Assembly (NCBI GenBank): GCA_964528575.1
Contig: CAZGTQ010000360.1
Span: 1-12,213 of the forward strand
Source of the DNA: CAZGTQ01 sp964528575
GTDB taxonomy: Bacteria > Planctomycetota > UBA1135 > GCA-002686595
DNA: 12,213 nt
Reading direction: 5' to 3'
A model generated the notes under the pieces. It searched no databases and was not told where the DNA came from. It saw only the letters and a program-made list of their open reading frames with translations. Positions within the stretch are counted from its first letter, which is position 1. The number at the start of each line of letters is the position of its first letter. A program made the translations under genes and the position numbers. Shown here piece after piece: positions 1 through 7,457 of the stretch.

Positions 1-1722
1 GCCGCGCTCCTCGCCGCGCTGTGGCTGCGGCGCGAAGGCTCGCCCGAGGGGGACGCCGCGCAACCCGACGCGGGCGCGCTGGAGGGCGGCGGACGCACCG
101 CCGTCGTCGCGCCCGCGGACGCGGACGGGGCGGCTGCGAACGCGAACGCGGGCGCCGCACCCGACGACGCGTCGAGCGGCGACGTCGCGGGCTCGCCGTC
201 GCCTGCGCCCGGTGCGCTCGGCGGCGCCGCGAGCGAGCGGCTCGGCGCCGGCGTCGACGTCGTCCCGCTCGCGCCCGGCGCGCGCGCCGAGCCGCCGGGG
301 CTCGTCCCCATCGACGGCGGCGACACGACGATCGGCACGACGCGCGAGCGCGCGAGCGAGCTGATCGCGCAGACGCAGTTGCGCATCATCGTCGGCGAGA
401 CGCCGCAGCACGTCGTGCGCGTGGACGACTTCCTGCTCATGGTCACCGAGGTGACCAACGAGCAGTACGAGGAGTTCGTGCGCGCGACGGGGGCGCAGCC
501 GCCGCGGAAGTGGGGCGACAAGGCGATCGACGCCGCGCTCCGGCGCTTCCTCGAGAGCGAGCAGGAGCGGATCGTGAAGGCCAGGCTGGAGGGCGAGTCG
601 ATCGAGCGCCGCACGTTCGACAACGGCCGTTGGTGGGACGCGAACTGGCGCGACGCGGAATGGGAGGTGCCGACCGACGGTGCCGACCTGCCGGTCGAGT
701 TCGTCGACTACGAGGGCGCGCGCGCGTACGCGGCGTGGGCGGGCCTGCGCTTGATGACCGAGCTCGAGTACCAGCGCGCCGTCCGCGGCGACACCGTCCG
801 CGACTATCCCTGGGGCGATGAATTCGTGCCGCAGGAGCACGCCGCGACTCTCGAGTGCGAGCGCGACCTCTCCTGGGCGGTGGGCAGCTTCGCGGACGGC
901 GTGTCGAAGGAGGGCGTCTTCGACCTCGCCGGCAACCTGTGGGAGTGGACGTCGAGCCCCTACGTCGAGTATCCCGGCTACAAGCCGCTGCGCGTCGAGT
1001 TCGGCGAGAAGCGCGATGCGCGCGAGGAAACGGTGATCGCGAGCTGGAACGCGAGCGAGCGCGTCGTCGTCGGCGGCTCGTACAAGAACGACGGCGCCGC
1101 CGCGCGCGCGGCGACGCGGCGCGCGACCGAGCGTTTCCAGGCGACGGACGCGCTCGGCTTCCGTTGCGCGGCGAGCCCGTGGCCCGCCTTCGACGCGGCG
1201 ACGCACGCGGCGGAGCGGCTGGACGCGCTCGAGCTCGCGCCCGAGCGCACGGTCGCGCTGCATCGCTGGCGCAGCCGGCGCGGCGAGGCGGACGTGCCCG
1301 ATTACCGCGTGATCACCGGCTACGACCACGTGCTGTTCGTCCCCGCGGCGGCGGCGCCCGCAGAGAGCGCGCGCGAGCTCGCGTCGCTGGCGGACGGAGC
1401 GGAGCGCCCGCTGGGCGCTCTCGCGACGACGCTGCCGCTCGTGCGCCCCGCGCTCGAGCCGGGCGTGTACGCGCTCACGACCGACGGCGCGCGCGTCCTC
1501 GTGCGCAACGCCCACGGCGACGTGCTCGCGGAGGCGAGCGCGGAGCTCGTCTGGACGCGGCGCTCCGCGCCGGCGCGCGGCTGGCGCGCCGCGTGCGACG
1601 GCGCCGGCCTGGACGTGCTCGTGCTCGAGGCGCCGCTCGTCCCCGCGGACGCACCGGCGGGACCGCGGCTGCGGCTCGAGCTGGCGCTGGCGCCCTGCAC
1701 GCTCGACGGCGTCTGGCGCTGA
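1..1722 (+). CDS. FGE/SUMF1-like domain protein, membrane-anchored, 5' end outside window
   Basis: The frame is open from the first base, so the start lies upstream; 573 residues are visible. Visible residues 1-10 (AALLAALWLR) look like the end of a transmembrane helix followed by positive charge. An Ala/Gly/Asp-rich linker follows to about residue 96. Residues 97-396 are a formylglycine-generating-enzyme-like (SUMF1, C-type-lectin fold) domain: VTEVTNEQY, LRLMTELEYQRA, YPWGDEF, GVFDLAGNLWEWTSSPY, VVVGGSY (ending at residue 361) and GFRCA (386-390). The cysteines that true sulfatase-activating enzymes carry just after the GGSY/W segment are absent (GGSYKNDGAAARAA), so formylglycine formation is unlikely. 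Residues 397-573 are an unrecognised C-terminal region. In planctomycetes and myxobacteria such domains often sit outside a membrane helix behind a Ser/Thr kinase; that is only a possibility here because the N-terminus is missing. The gene is convergent with valS. Confidence 0.85.
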   Translation, partial: AALLAALWLRREGSPEGDAAQPDAGALEGGGRTAVVAPADADGAAANANAGAAPDDASSGDVAGSPSPAPGALGGAASERLGAGVDVVPLAPGARAEPPGLVPIDGGDTTIGTTRERASELIAQTQLRIIVGETPQHVVRVDDFLLMVTEVTNEQYEEFVRATGAQPPRKWGDKAIDAALRRFLESEQERIVKARLEGESIERRTFDNGRWWDANWRDAEWEVPTDGADLPVEFVDYEGARAYAAWAGLRLMTELEYQRAVRGDTVRDYPWGDEFVPQEHAATLECERDLSWAVGSFADGVSKEGVFDLAGNLWEWTSSPYVEYPGYKPLRVEFGEKRDAREETVIASWNASERVVVGGSYKNDGAAARAATRRATERFQATDALGFRCAASPWPAFDAATHAAERLDALELAPERTVALHRWRSRRGEADVPDYRVITGYDHVLFVPAAAAPAESARELASLADGAERPLGALATTLPLVRPALEPGVYALTTDGARVLVRNAHGDVLAEASAELVWTRRSAPARGWRAACDGAGLDVLVLEAPLVPADAPAGPRLRLELALAPCTLDGVWR

Positions 1723-1814
1723 GCCGCCAGTCGGCGAGCGGGAGCGAAAGAAAGCGGACGACGCCCGCCACCGCTGCCTGCGCGGCTCGGTCCCCCCGGG
1801 CGGGAGGGGGCTAG

Positions 1815-1838
1815 GGACGGCCCCCCCTGGGGGTCCTT
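1815..1838. terminator. weak GC hairpin between convergent genes
   Basis: The 147-bp gap between the FGE-like gene and valS contains GGAC/GTCC (1815-1818 with 1833-1836) stacked on CCCC/GGGG (1821-1824 with 1829-1832), with a bulged GG and the loop CCCT. Only two T residues follow on the plus strand and none on the minus strand. It lies where a terminator for the plus-strand gene is expected, but the missing U-tract makes intrinsic termination uncertain. The rest of the gap is G- and C-runs without an ORF. Confidence 0.25.
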
Positions 1839-1869
1839 GCTCGAAGGCGGCTGTCCCGCCGCGCCCCCC

Positions 1870-4581
1870 CTACAGTCCCGCCAGGTTGCGCTCGAGGAGC
1901 TCCAGCTCGAGGCCCATTTCGGCGCGGCGGGTGCGCTCGCCCTCGACGATGTCGGGGTCGGCGCGCTCGACGAAGCTCGGGTTCGCAAGCTTCTTGTCGA
2001 TGCCGGCGATGCCGTTGCGCAGCTTGTCGACGCGCTGGCCGAGCGTCTCCTTCAGCTTCGCGAGATCGACGTCGGCGCCGAGCGGGACGATCACCTCCAT
2101 CGCGCCGGCGACCGCGACCGCGGACGACGGGGGGCGCTCGGCGCGCTCGACGACCGTCAGATCGGACAGAAACGCGAGCGCGCGGGCGCTCGCGTCGTGC
2201 TCGGCGAGCACGTCGCGCTCGGCCGCGCGCGGGGCGCAAACCGTCGCCGCGAGCGGCTTGCGCCCGTCGACCATCGTCAGCGCGCGCACGTTGCGCACCG
2301 CGCGGACGAGCGTCTGGATCACGTCCATCTGCTCCTCCGCCTCCGCGTCGGGCGCGATGCCCTCGGCGGTCGGCCACGGCGCGCGGATGAGCTGCGTCGC
2401 CGGCTCCTCGCCCATGGCGTCGTGGAGCGCCTTCCAGAGCACCTCGGTCTGGAACGGCGTGAACGGGTGCAGGAGCGCGAGCGCGTCGCGCAGCACGCGC
2501 GCGAGGATCCCGCGCGCAGCCGCGGCCGACGCCGCGTCGTCGCCCGACAGACGCGGCTTGGCGAGCTCGAGGTACCAGTCGCAGTAGTCGTTCCACACGA
2601 AGCGATAGAGCTCGCCGATCGCGTCGTTGAAGCGGTACTCCTCGAGCGCGACCGACACCGTCTCCGTCACGCGCGCCAGGCGCGAGAGGATCCAGCGGTC
2701 CTCGAGCGTCTCCGCCGAGCGAGCGTCGCCCGCCCCGCGCGCGGCAGGCGCGCTCGTGCCGGACAAGCTGGAGCACACGAAGCGCGCCGCGTTCCACACC
2801 TTGTTCGAGAAGCGGCGGCCGTCCTCGAAGCGGTTCTCCGCGAGCTTCACGTCCTGGCCCTCGCGGGTCAGGCTGATCAGCGAGAAACGCACGGCGTCGG
2901 CGCCGTACTTCTCGATCATGTCGATCGGGTCGATGCCGTTGCCCGCGCTCTTCGACATGCGGCGGCCCTGCGCGTCGAGCACCGTCGCGTTGATGTAGCA
3001 CGTGCGGAACGCGCAGCGCCGCTCGATCGGCAGGTGGTCGAGGAACTCGTACCCCGCCATGATCATGCGCGCGACCCACAGGTAGATGATCTCGCGCGCG
3101 GTCGCGAGAAACTGCGTCGGATAGAAGCGCGCGAGATCGGGCGTCTGGTCCGGCCAACCGAGCGTCGCGAACGGCCACAGCCAGGACGACGCCCATGTGT
3201 CGAGCACGTCCTCGTCCTGCCGCACGATCGGTTTTTGCGTCTGGGGGTGCGGCGAGCCGAGCTCGAGGTCCTCGCGCGACGCGACCGGAACCCCGTCCGC
3301 GTCGTACCAGACCGGGATGCGGTGCCCCCACCAGAGCTGGCGGCTGATGCACCAGTCGCGCACGTTCTCCAGCCAGTCGAGATAGACCTTCGTCCAGCGC
3401 GCCGGGCGCAGCTCGAGGTGCCCCTCTTGCACCGCGCGGATCGCAGGGCCGGCGAGCGGCTCCATCTTCACGAACCATTGCTCGCTGACGATCGGCTCGA
3501 TCGGCGACTTCGAACGGTCGCTGATCATCAGGTTGTGCTGGATCGTCTCGACCTTCTCGACGAGGCCGAGCGCCTCCATGTCGGCGACGACCTTGTCCCG
3601 CGCCGCCTCGCGCGAGAGCCCCGCGTACGCGCCCGCGGCCTCGCCCATGCGCCCGTCGCGCTCGAGCAGGTTCACGATCGGCAACCCGTGCCGCTGGCCG
3701 CGCTCGTAGTCCGCCGGGTCGTGCCCCGGCGTGACCTTGACCGCGCCCGTGCCGTACGCAGGATCGACGCTCTCGTCGGCGACGACCGGGATCGGCCGGT
3801 CCATCAGCGGCAGGATCACGTTCGTCCCCACCACGTCGGCGTAGCGCTCGTCGCCGGGGCTCACCGCGACGCCCGTGTCGCCGAGCATCGTCTCCGGTCG
3901 CGTCGTCGCGACCGTGACGAAGCGGCCCTCGCGGCCCTCGAGCGGGTAGCGCAAGTAGTAGAGCTTCGTCTTGCGCGCGACGTACTCGACCTCGTCGTCG
4001 GACACCGCCGTCTGCAGCACGCAGTCCCAGTTCACGAGCCGCGCGCCGCGGTAGACCAGGCCCTTCTCCCACAGGCGCACGAACGCCTCGCGCACCGCGC
4101 GCGACATCGCCGGCTCCAACGTGAAGCGCGTGCGCGACCAGTCGCACGACGCGCCGAGCCGGCGGAACTGCTCGAGGATCTTGTTGCCGTGCTCCTCCTT
4201 GAACGCCCAGACCTCGGCGAGGAACGCGTCGCGGCCGAGGTCCTCGCGCGTCTTCCCCGTCTGCTCGTACAACCGCCGCTCGACGACCGCCTGCGTCGCG
4301 ATGCCCGCGTGGTCGGTGCCGGGCAGCCAGAGCGCGTCGTAGCCCTGCATGCGCCGGTGGCGGATCACGATGTCCTGCACCGTGCCGTTGAGCGCGTGCC
4401 CCATGTGCAGGACGCCCGTCACGTTCGGCGGCGGGATCATGATCGTGAACGCCTCGCGGCCCTGCGCCACGGGCGCCTCGGGCGCGTCGTGCGCGGCGGG
4501 CGCGAACGCGCCGGAACGGCTCCAGGCGTCGTAGACGTCCTGCTCGTAGTCGTGCGGGTCGTAGCGCGGCGGCAGTTCCAT
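1870..4581 (-). CDS. valS: valyl-tRNA synthetase (ValRS)
   Basis: This cytoplasmic class I aminoacyl-tRNA synthetase charges tRNA-Val with valine and edits mischarged threonine. The 903-residue length is normal for bacterial ValRS. The N-terminal catalytic half has PPPNVTGVLHMGHALN with the HIGH-type motif HMGH at residues 59-62. The CP1 editing domain contains TTRPET (226-231). The second ATP motif is RMSKS at 541-545, in the context GRRMSKSAGNGIDP. WCISRQLWWGHRIPVW and the anticodon-binding alpha-helical domain (about 640-790, with the segment FNDAIGELYRFVWNDYCDWY) follow. The C-terminal 70 residues form the Lys/Leu/Glu-rich coiled-coil arm (LAKLKETLGQ to LELLERNLAGL) typical of ValRS. The start is the ATG at 4579-4581, which gives the family-typical N-terminus; no Shine-Dalgarno sequence precedes it. 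It lies 64 bp downstream of the RmlD-like reductase gene on the same strand, probably in one transcript. No T-box is visible upstream. Confidence 0.98.
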   Translation of the reverse strand: MELPPRYDPHDYEQDVYDAWSRSGAFAPAAHDAPEAPVAQGREAFTIMIPPPNVTGVLHMGHALNGTVQDIVIRHRRMQGYDALWLPGTDHAGIATQAVVERRLYEQTGKTREDLGRDAFLAEVWAFKEEHGNKILEQFRRLGASCDWSRTRFTLEPAMSRAVREAFVRLWEKGLVYRGARLVNWDCVLQTAVSDDEVEYVARKTKLYYLRYPLEGREGRFVTVATTRPETMLGDTGVAVSPGDERYADVVGTNVILPLMDRPIPVVADESVDPAYGTGAVKVTPGHDPADYERGQRHGLPIVNLLERDGRMGEAAGAYAGLSREAARDKVVADMEALGLVEKVETIQHNLMISDRSKSPIEPIVSEQWFVKMEPLAGPAIRAVQEGHLELRPARWTKVYLDWLENVRDWCISRQLWWGHRIPVWYDADGVPVASREDLELGSPHPQTQKPIVRQDEDVLDTWASSWLWPFATLGWPDQTPDLARFYPTQFLATAREIIYLWVARMIMAGYEFLDHLPIERRCAFRTCYINATVLDAQGRRMSKSAGNGIDPIDMIEKYGADAVRFSLISLTREGQDVKLAENRFEDGRRFSNKVWNAARFVCSSLSGTSAPAARGAGDARSAETLEDRWILSRLARVTETVSVALEEYRFNDAIGELYRFVWNDYCDWYLELAKPRLSGDDAASAAAARGILARVLRDALALLHPFTPFQTEVLWKALHDAMGEEPATQLIRAPWPTAEGIAPDAEAEEQMDVIQTLVRAVRNVRALTMVDGRKPLAATVCAPRAAERDVLAEHDASARALAFLSDLTVVERAERPPSSAVAVAGAMEVIVPLGADVDLAKLKETLGQRVDKLRNGIAGIDKKLANPSFVERADPDIVEGERTRRAEMGLELELLERNLAGL

Positions 4582-4645
4582 GGGAGCTCGGGCGTCGGGG
4601 CGGCGGAGGACGAGCGCGCCATGTCACCCGCGCGCGCGGGACGGG

Positions 4646-5563
4646 TCAAGCGAGCGGGTCGCCGAGCTGCGTGCGCAGGAGCGCGCGTGCCCGCCCGACC
4701 GCGAGGGACGCGTCGCGAGGCCGCAGCTCGGCGAGCCCGGCGTCCGCGCGGCGCGCGGGCTCGACGAGCGCCTCCGCGTCGTCGCGTCCCGCCGCGCGCA
4801 GCACGGCGAGCCCGAGCTCGAGCCGCGTGCACCGCGTCGGCCCCGCGAGATGGACGATCCCGCGGGTGCGCGCGTCGTCCGACTCGTCGCGATGCAGCTC
4901 GGCGAGCGCGCGCCCCGCGTCCTCGGCCGCGAGCGGGGTGCGCCACTCGTCGACGAACAGGCGCGGCCGCTCGCCGCGCTCGAGCCCGGCGAGGATCGAG
5001 TCGCTCGCGCCGATCCCGCGGCCGCCCGAGTCGCCGACGAGGAGCGGCAGCCGCGCGACGAGCGCGCGCGCGTTCGCCTTCAGCACGCGGACCTCGCCCT
5101 CGGCCTTCGTGCGACCGTACACCGACAGGGGCGAGGGTTGGTCGTCCTCGGCGTAGCGCTCGCCGCGCGGCGGCTCCGCGCCGAAGACGAGGTCGGTCGA
5201 GACGTGCACGAAGGACACGCCGGCGCGGGAGCACCAGCGCGCGACGAGCTCGGGCACGGTCGCGTTGATCGCGAGCGCTCCCTCGGGGTCGCGCTCGCAC
5301 GCGTCCATTTGCGCGAGCGCGGCGCACGAGATCACCGCGCCGGGGTCGCGCTCGTCGAGCCACGCGTCGAGCGCCCCGTGCTCCTGGGCGAGCGCGGCGA
5401 GGTCGACCGGGCACGGCTCGCCGGGCGCGGAGCCGAGCACGGGCGCCGCCTCGGGCCGGCGGGCCGCGGAGAGGACGCGCAGACCGCGCTCCGCGAGGGC
5501 GGCGACGACGTGCGGGCCCAGGAAGCCGGAGGAGCCGAGCACGAGCGTGGGAGCGGTCGACAT
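4646..5563 (-). CDS. RmlD-like NAD(P)-dependent sugar-nucleotide reductase (extended SDR family)
   Basis: The 305-residue protein starts at the ATG of 5561-5563 (MSTAPTLVLGSSGFLG). It has the Rossmann dinucleotide motif GSSGFLG at 10-16, the STDLVFG segment at 122-128 and the SDR active-site pair Y149-x3-K153 in SVYGRTKAE. The pattern is that of RmlD-substrate-binding/dTDP-4-dehydrorhamnose reductase relatives, which reduce a 4-keto nucleotide sugar with NAD(P)H in the cytoplasm. No rmlA, rmlB or rmlC is visible, so the substrate cannot be assigned; a generic NAD-dependent epimerase/reductase is the alternative. The codon after the start region fits family lengths of about 290-310. A much longer open frame extends upstream (to 6562), but there it is antisense to the lipid kinase gene and is not coding. 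The gene is divergent from that kinase (66 bp apart) and followed by valS after 64 bp. There is no clear ribosome binding site. Confidence 0.85.
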   Translation of the reverse strand: MSTAPTLVLGSSGFLGPHVVAALAERGLRVLSAARRPEAAPVLGSAPGEPCPVDLAALAQEHGALDAWLDERDPGAVISCAALAQMDACERDPEGALAINATVPELVARWCSRAGVSFVHVSTDLVFGAEPPRGERYAEDDQPSPLSVYGRTKAEGEVRVLKANARALVARLPLLVGDSGGRGIGASDSILAGLERGERPRLFVDEWRTPLAAEDAGRALAELHRDESDDARTRGIVHLAGPTRCTRLELGLAVLRAAGRDDAEALVEPARRADAGLAELRPRDASLAVGRARALLRTQLGDPLA

Positions 5564-5629
5564 CCCCCGAGCATCGCTCGCCCGTGCGTTCGGTGCACGG
5601 CCGCGTGGGGTATCCTGGTCGCTCCTGTC

Positions 5630-6583
5630 ATGTCGAAGCTCCGCAGCAGGTTTCCCGGGCCCGGGCGGGCGCGCCGCGGCGCCGGCGCCGTGCCGGCGGT
5701 CCCGGACGCGCCGTACCGCCGCGTGCTGATCGTCGCGAACCCGACCGCCGGGCGCGGCCAGGCGTGCAAGGCGGCGGCGGAGCTCGAGGAGGGCCTGCGC
5801 AGCCTCGGCGTGCCGAGCGTGCGCTTCGAGACGAAGGCGCGCTACGAAGCGCGCGACCGCGCGGCGGCGGTCGATGCCGAGACGGACCTCGTCGTCGCGG
5901 TCGGCGGCGACGGGACGCTGCGCGAGGTGCTCGACGGGCTGCCGGACCCGGACGTGCCGGTCGGCGTGCTCCCGCTGGGCACCGCGAACGTGCTCGCGGG
6001 CGAGCTCGGTCTGCCGCGCGACGTCCACCTGGCGCTCGAGGTGCTCGCGAACAAGCGCACGCGCCGCCTCGACGTCGCCGACGTGAACGGGCAGCTCGCG
6101 TTCATGGTCGTCGGCGTCGGCGTCGACGCGATGGCGGTGCGCGACGTCGAGCTGCGCCGCCGCGGGCCGATCACGAAGTGGACGTACGTCGGCTCGATCC
6201 TGCGCACGCTGCAGTCGTATCGCCGCCCGCGGCTCGCCGTCGAGGTCGACGGGAAGCGGCTCGACGGCGAGTGGGGCTTCGTCATCGTCAGCAACTTGTG
6301 GAACTACGGCGGCGCCTTCGACCTCGACGCGGACACGCTGATCGACGACGGCCTGTTCGAGGTGTACCTGTTCAACGCCGGGTCGCGCTGGGAGCTGTTC
6401 ACCTACGCGGCGACGGGTCTGGTCGGGCGGCTGCCCGGTCGCGCGGGCACGATGGTGCGCGCGAAGCGCGTGCGCGTGCACTCCGCCGAGCCGGTGCCGA
6501 TCCAGGCGGACGGCGACTACCGCGGCGAGACGCCGCTCGACCTGCGCGTGCGCGACGTGCAATACCGGATCATCGTCCCGTGA
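5630..6583 (+). CDS. YegS/diacylglycerol kinase-family lipid kinase
   Basis: This 317-residue protein has the DAGK catalytic domain: NPTAGRG (37-43), the ATP-binding VGGDGTLREVLDGL (91-104) and PLGTANVLAGELGL (115-128). It continues with the second lobe (VVGVGVDAMAVRDVE, SNLWNYGGAF, DDGLFEVYLF, IQADGDYRGETPL). Members phosphorylate diacylglycerol, phosphatidylglycerol, sphingoid or related lipids at the cytoplasmic face of the membrane; the exact lipid cannot be read from sequence. The start is the ATG at 5630, 37 codons before NPTAGRG. Upstream in-frame sequence is antisense to the reductase gene and was rejected. No Shine-Dalgarno sequence is visible; a TATCCT hexamer at 5611-5616 could be a -10 element in the 66-bp divergent gap. 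The stop codon overlaps the kdsA start, so the two genes are translationally coupled. Confidence 0.92.
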   Translation: MSKLRSRFPGPGRARRGAGAVPAVPDAPYRRVLIVANPTAGRGQACKAAAELEEGLRSLGVPSVRFETKARYEARDRAAAVDAETDLVVAVGGDGTLREVLDGLPDPDVPVGVLPLGTANVLAGELGLPRDVHLALEVLANKRTRRLDVADVNGQLAFMVVGVGVDAMAVRDVELRRRGPITKWTYVGSILRTLQSYRRPRLAVEVDGKRLDGEWGFVIVSNLWNYGGAFDLDADTLIDDGLFEVYLFNAGSRWELFTYAATGLVGRLPGRAGTMVRAKRVRVHSAEPVPIQADGDYRGETPLDLRVRDVQYRIIVP

Positions 6584-7410
6584 CGCGGCCCTCGATCGAG
6601 GTCGCGGGCCGCAAGCTCGGCGGCGGCGAGCTGTTCGTCATCGCCGGTCCGTGCGTGCTCGAGAGCCGCTCGCTCGCGTTCGAGATCGCGGGGCGGCTGC
6701 GCGACATCGCGTCGGAGCGCGGCGTGCCGCTCGTGTTCAAGGCGAGCTACGACAAGGCCAACCGCACGAGCTTGTCGGCCGAGCGCGGACCGGGGCTCGA
6801 CGAGGGGCTCGCGCTGCTCGCCGACGTGCGGAGCGAGCTCGAGATGCCGGTGCTGACCGACGTGCACCACCCCGAGCAGTGCGCGCTCGCCGCGCGCGCG
6901 GTCGACGTGCTGCAGATCCCCGCGTTCCTGTGCCGGCAGACCGACCTGCTCGTCGCGGCGGCGCGCACCGGCCGCGCGGTCAACGTCAAGAAGGGCCAGT
7001 TCCTCGCGCCGTGGGACATGCGCCACGTCGCCGCGAAGCTCGTCGAGTCGGGCGCGCGCGACGTGCTCCTCACGGAGCGCGGCACGAGCCTCGGCTACGG
7101 CCGGCTCGTCGTCGACATGACCGGCTTCCACCACTTCGCGCACCTGGGGCACCCGGTCGTGTTCGACGCGACGCACTCCGTGCAGGAGCCCGGCGGACGT
7201 GGCGCCGCGACCGGCGGCGACCGCGAGCGCGTCCCTGCGCTCGCACGCGCCGCGATCGCGACCGGCGACGTCGACGGGCTCTTCTTCGAGGTCCACCCCG
7301 ACCCCGACAGCTCGCCCTCCGACGGGCCGAACATGATCCGTCTCGACGACTTCCCCCGCGTCCTCGACGACGTGCTCGCCGTCCACGCATCGCTGCGCCG
7401 TCCGCTTTGA
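6580..7410 (+). CDS. kdsA: 3-deoxy-8-phosphooctulonate synthase (Kdo-8-P synthase), metal-type
   Basis: This enzyme condenses arabinose-5-phosphate with phosphoenolpyruvate to Kdo-8-phosphate, the committed step to the Kdo sugar of lipopolysaccharide, in the cytoplasm. The 276-residue length matches the family. Motifs: AGPCVLES (22-29), FKASYDKANRTS, GPGLDEGL, TDVHHPEQ, LQIPAFLCRQTDLL, NVKKGQFLAPWDM, ERGTSLGYGRLVVDMTGF, DATHSVQEPGG, FFEVHPDPD and SDGPN. Cys25 in GPC is the metal ligand of the class II (Aquifex-like) enzymes; class I enzymes such as E. coli have Asn there. The His of DATHSVQ, the Glu of FFEVHP and the Asp of SDGPN supply the other ligands. The GTG start at 6580 overlaps the TGA of the lipid kinase (GTGA); the next candidate starts would cut into the first beta-strand. 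It is followed after 47 bp by the exported hydrolase gene. Other Kdo genes are not in the window. Confidence 0.96.
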   Translation: MTRPSIEVAGRKLGGGELFVIAGPCVLESRSLAFEIAGRLRDIASERGVPLVFKASYDKANRTSLSAERGPGLDEGLALLADVRSELEMPVLTDVHHPEQCALAARAVDVLQIPAFLCRQTDLLVAAARTGRAVNVKKGQFLAPWDMRHVAAKLVESGARDVLLTERGTSLGYGRLVVDMTGFHHFAHLGHPVVFDATHSVQEPGGRGAATGGDRERVPALARAAIATGDVDGLFFEVHPDPDSSPSDGPNMIRLDDFPRVLDDVLAVHASLRRPL

Positions 7411-7457
7411 CGACCCCGTCTCCCGGCCAGGACGGGAACCGCTCGCGCCCGCTCGCC

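Noticed and set aside
1837..5268. Open frame of 1143 codons on the plus strand opposite valS
   Set aside because: It is antisense to a certain valS gene; its Arg/Ala/Asp-rich translation is the usual shadow in very GC-rich DNA.
4646..6562. N-terminal extension of the RmlD-like reductase to 638 residues
   Set aside because: The extension is antisense to the lipid kinase gene, and the Rossmann N-terminus begins precisely at the ATG of 5561-5563.
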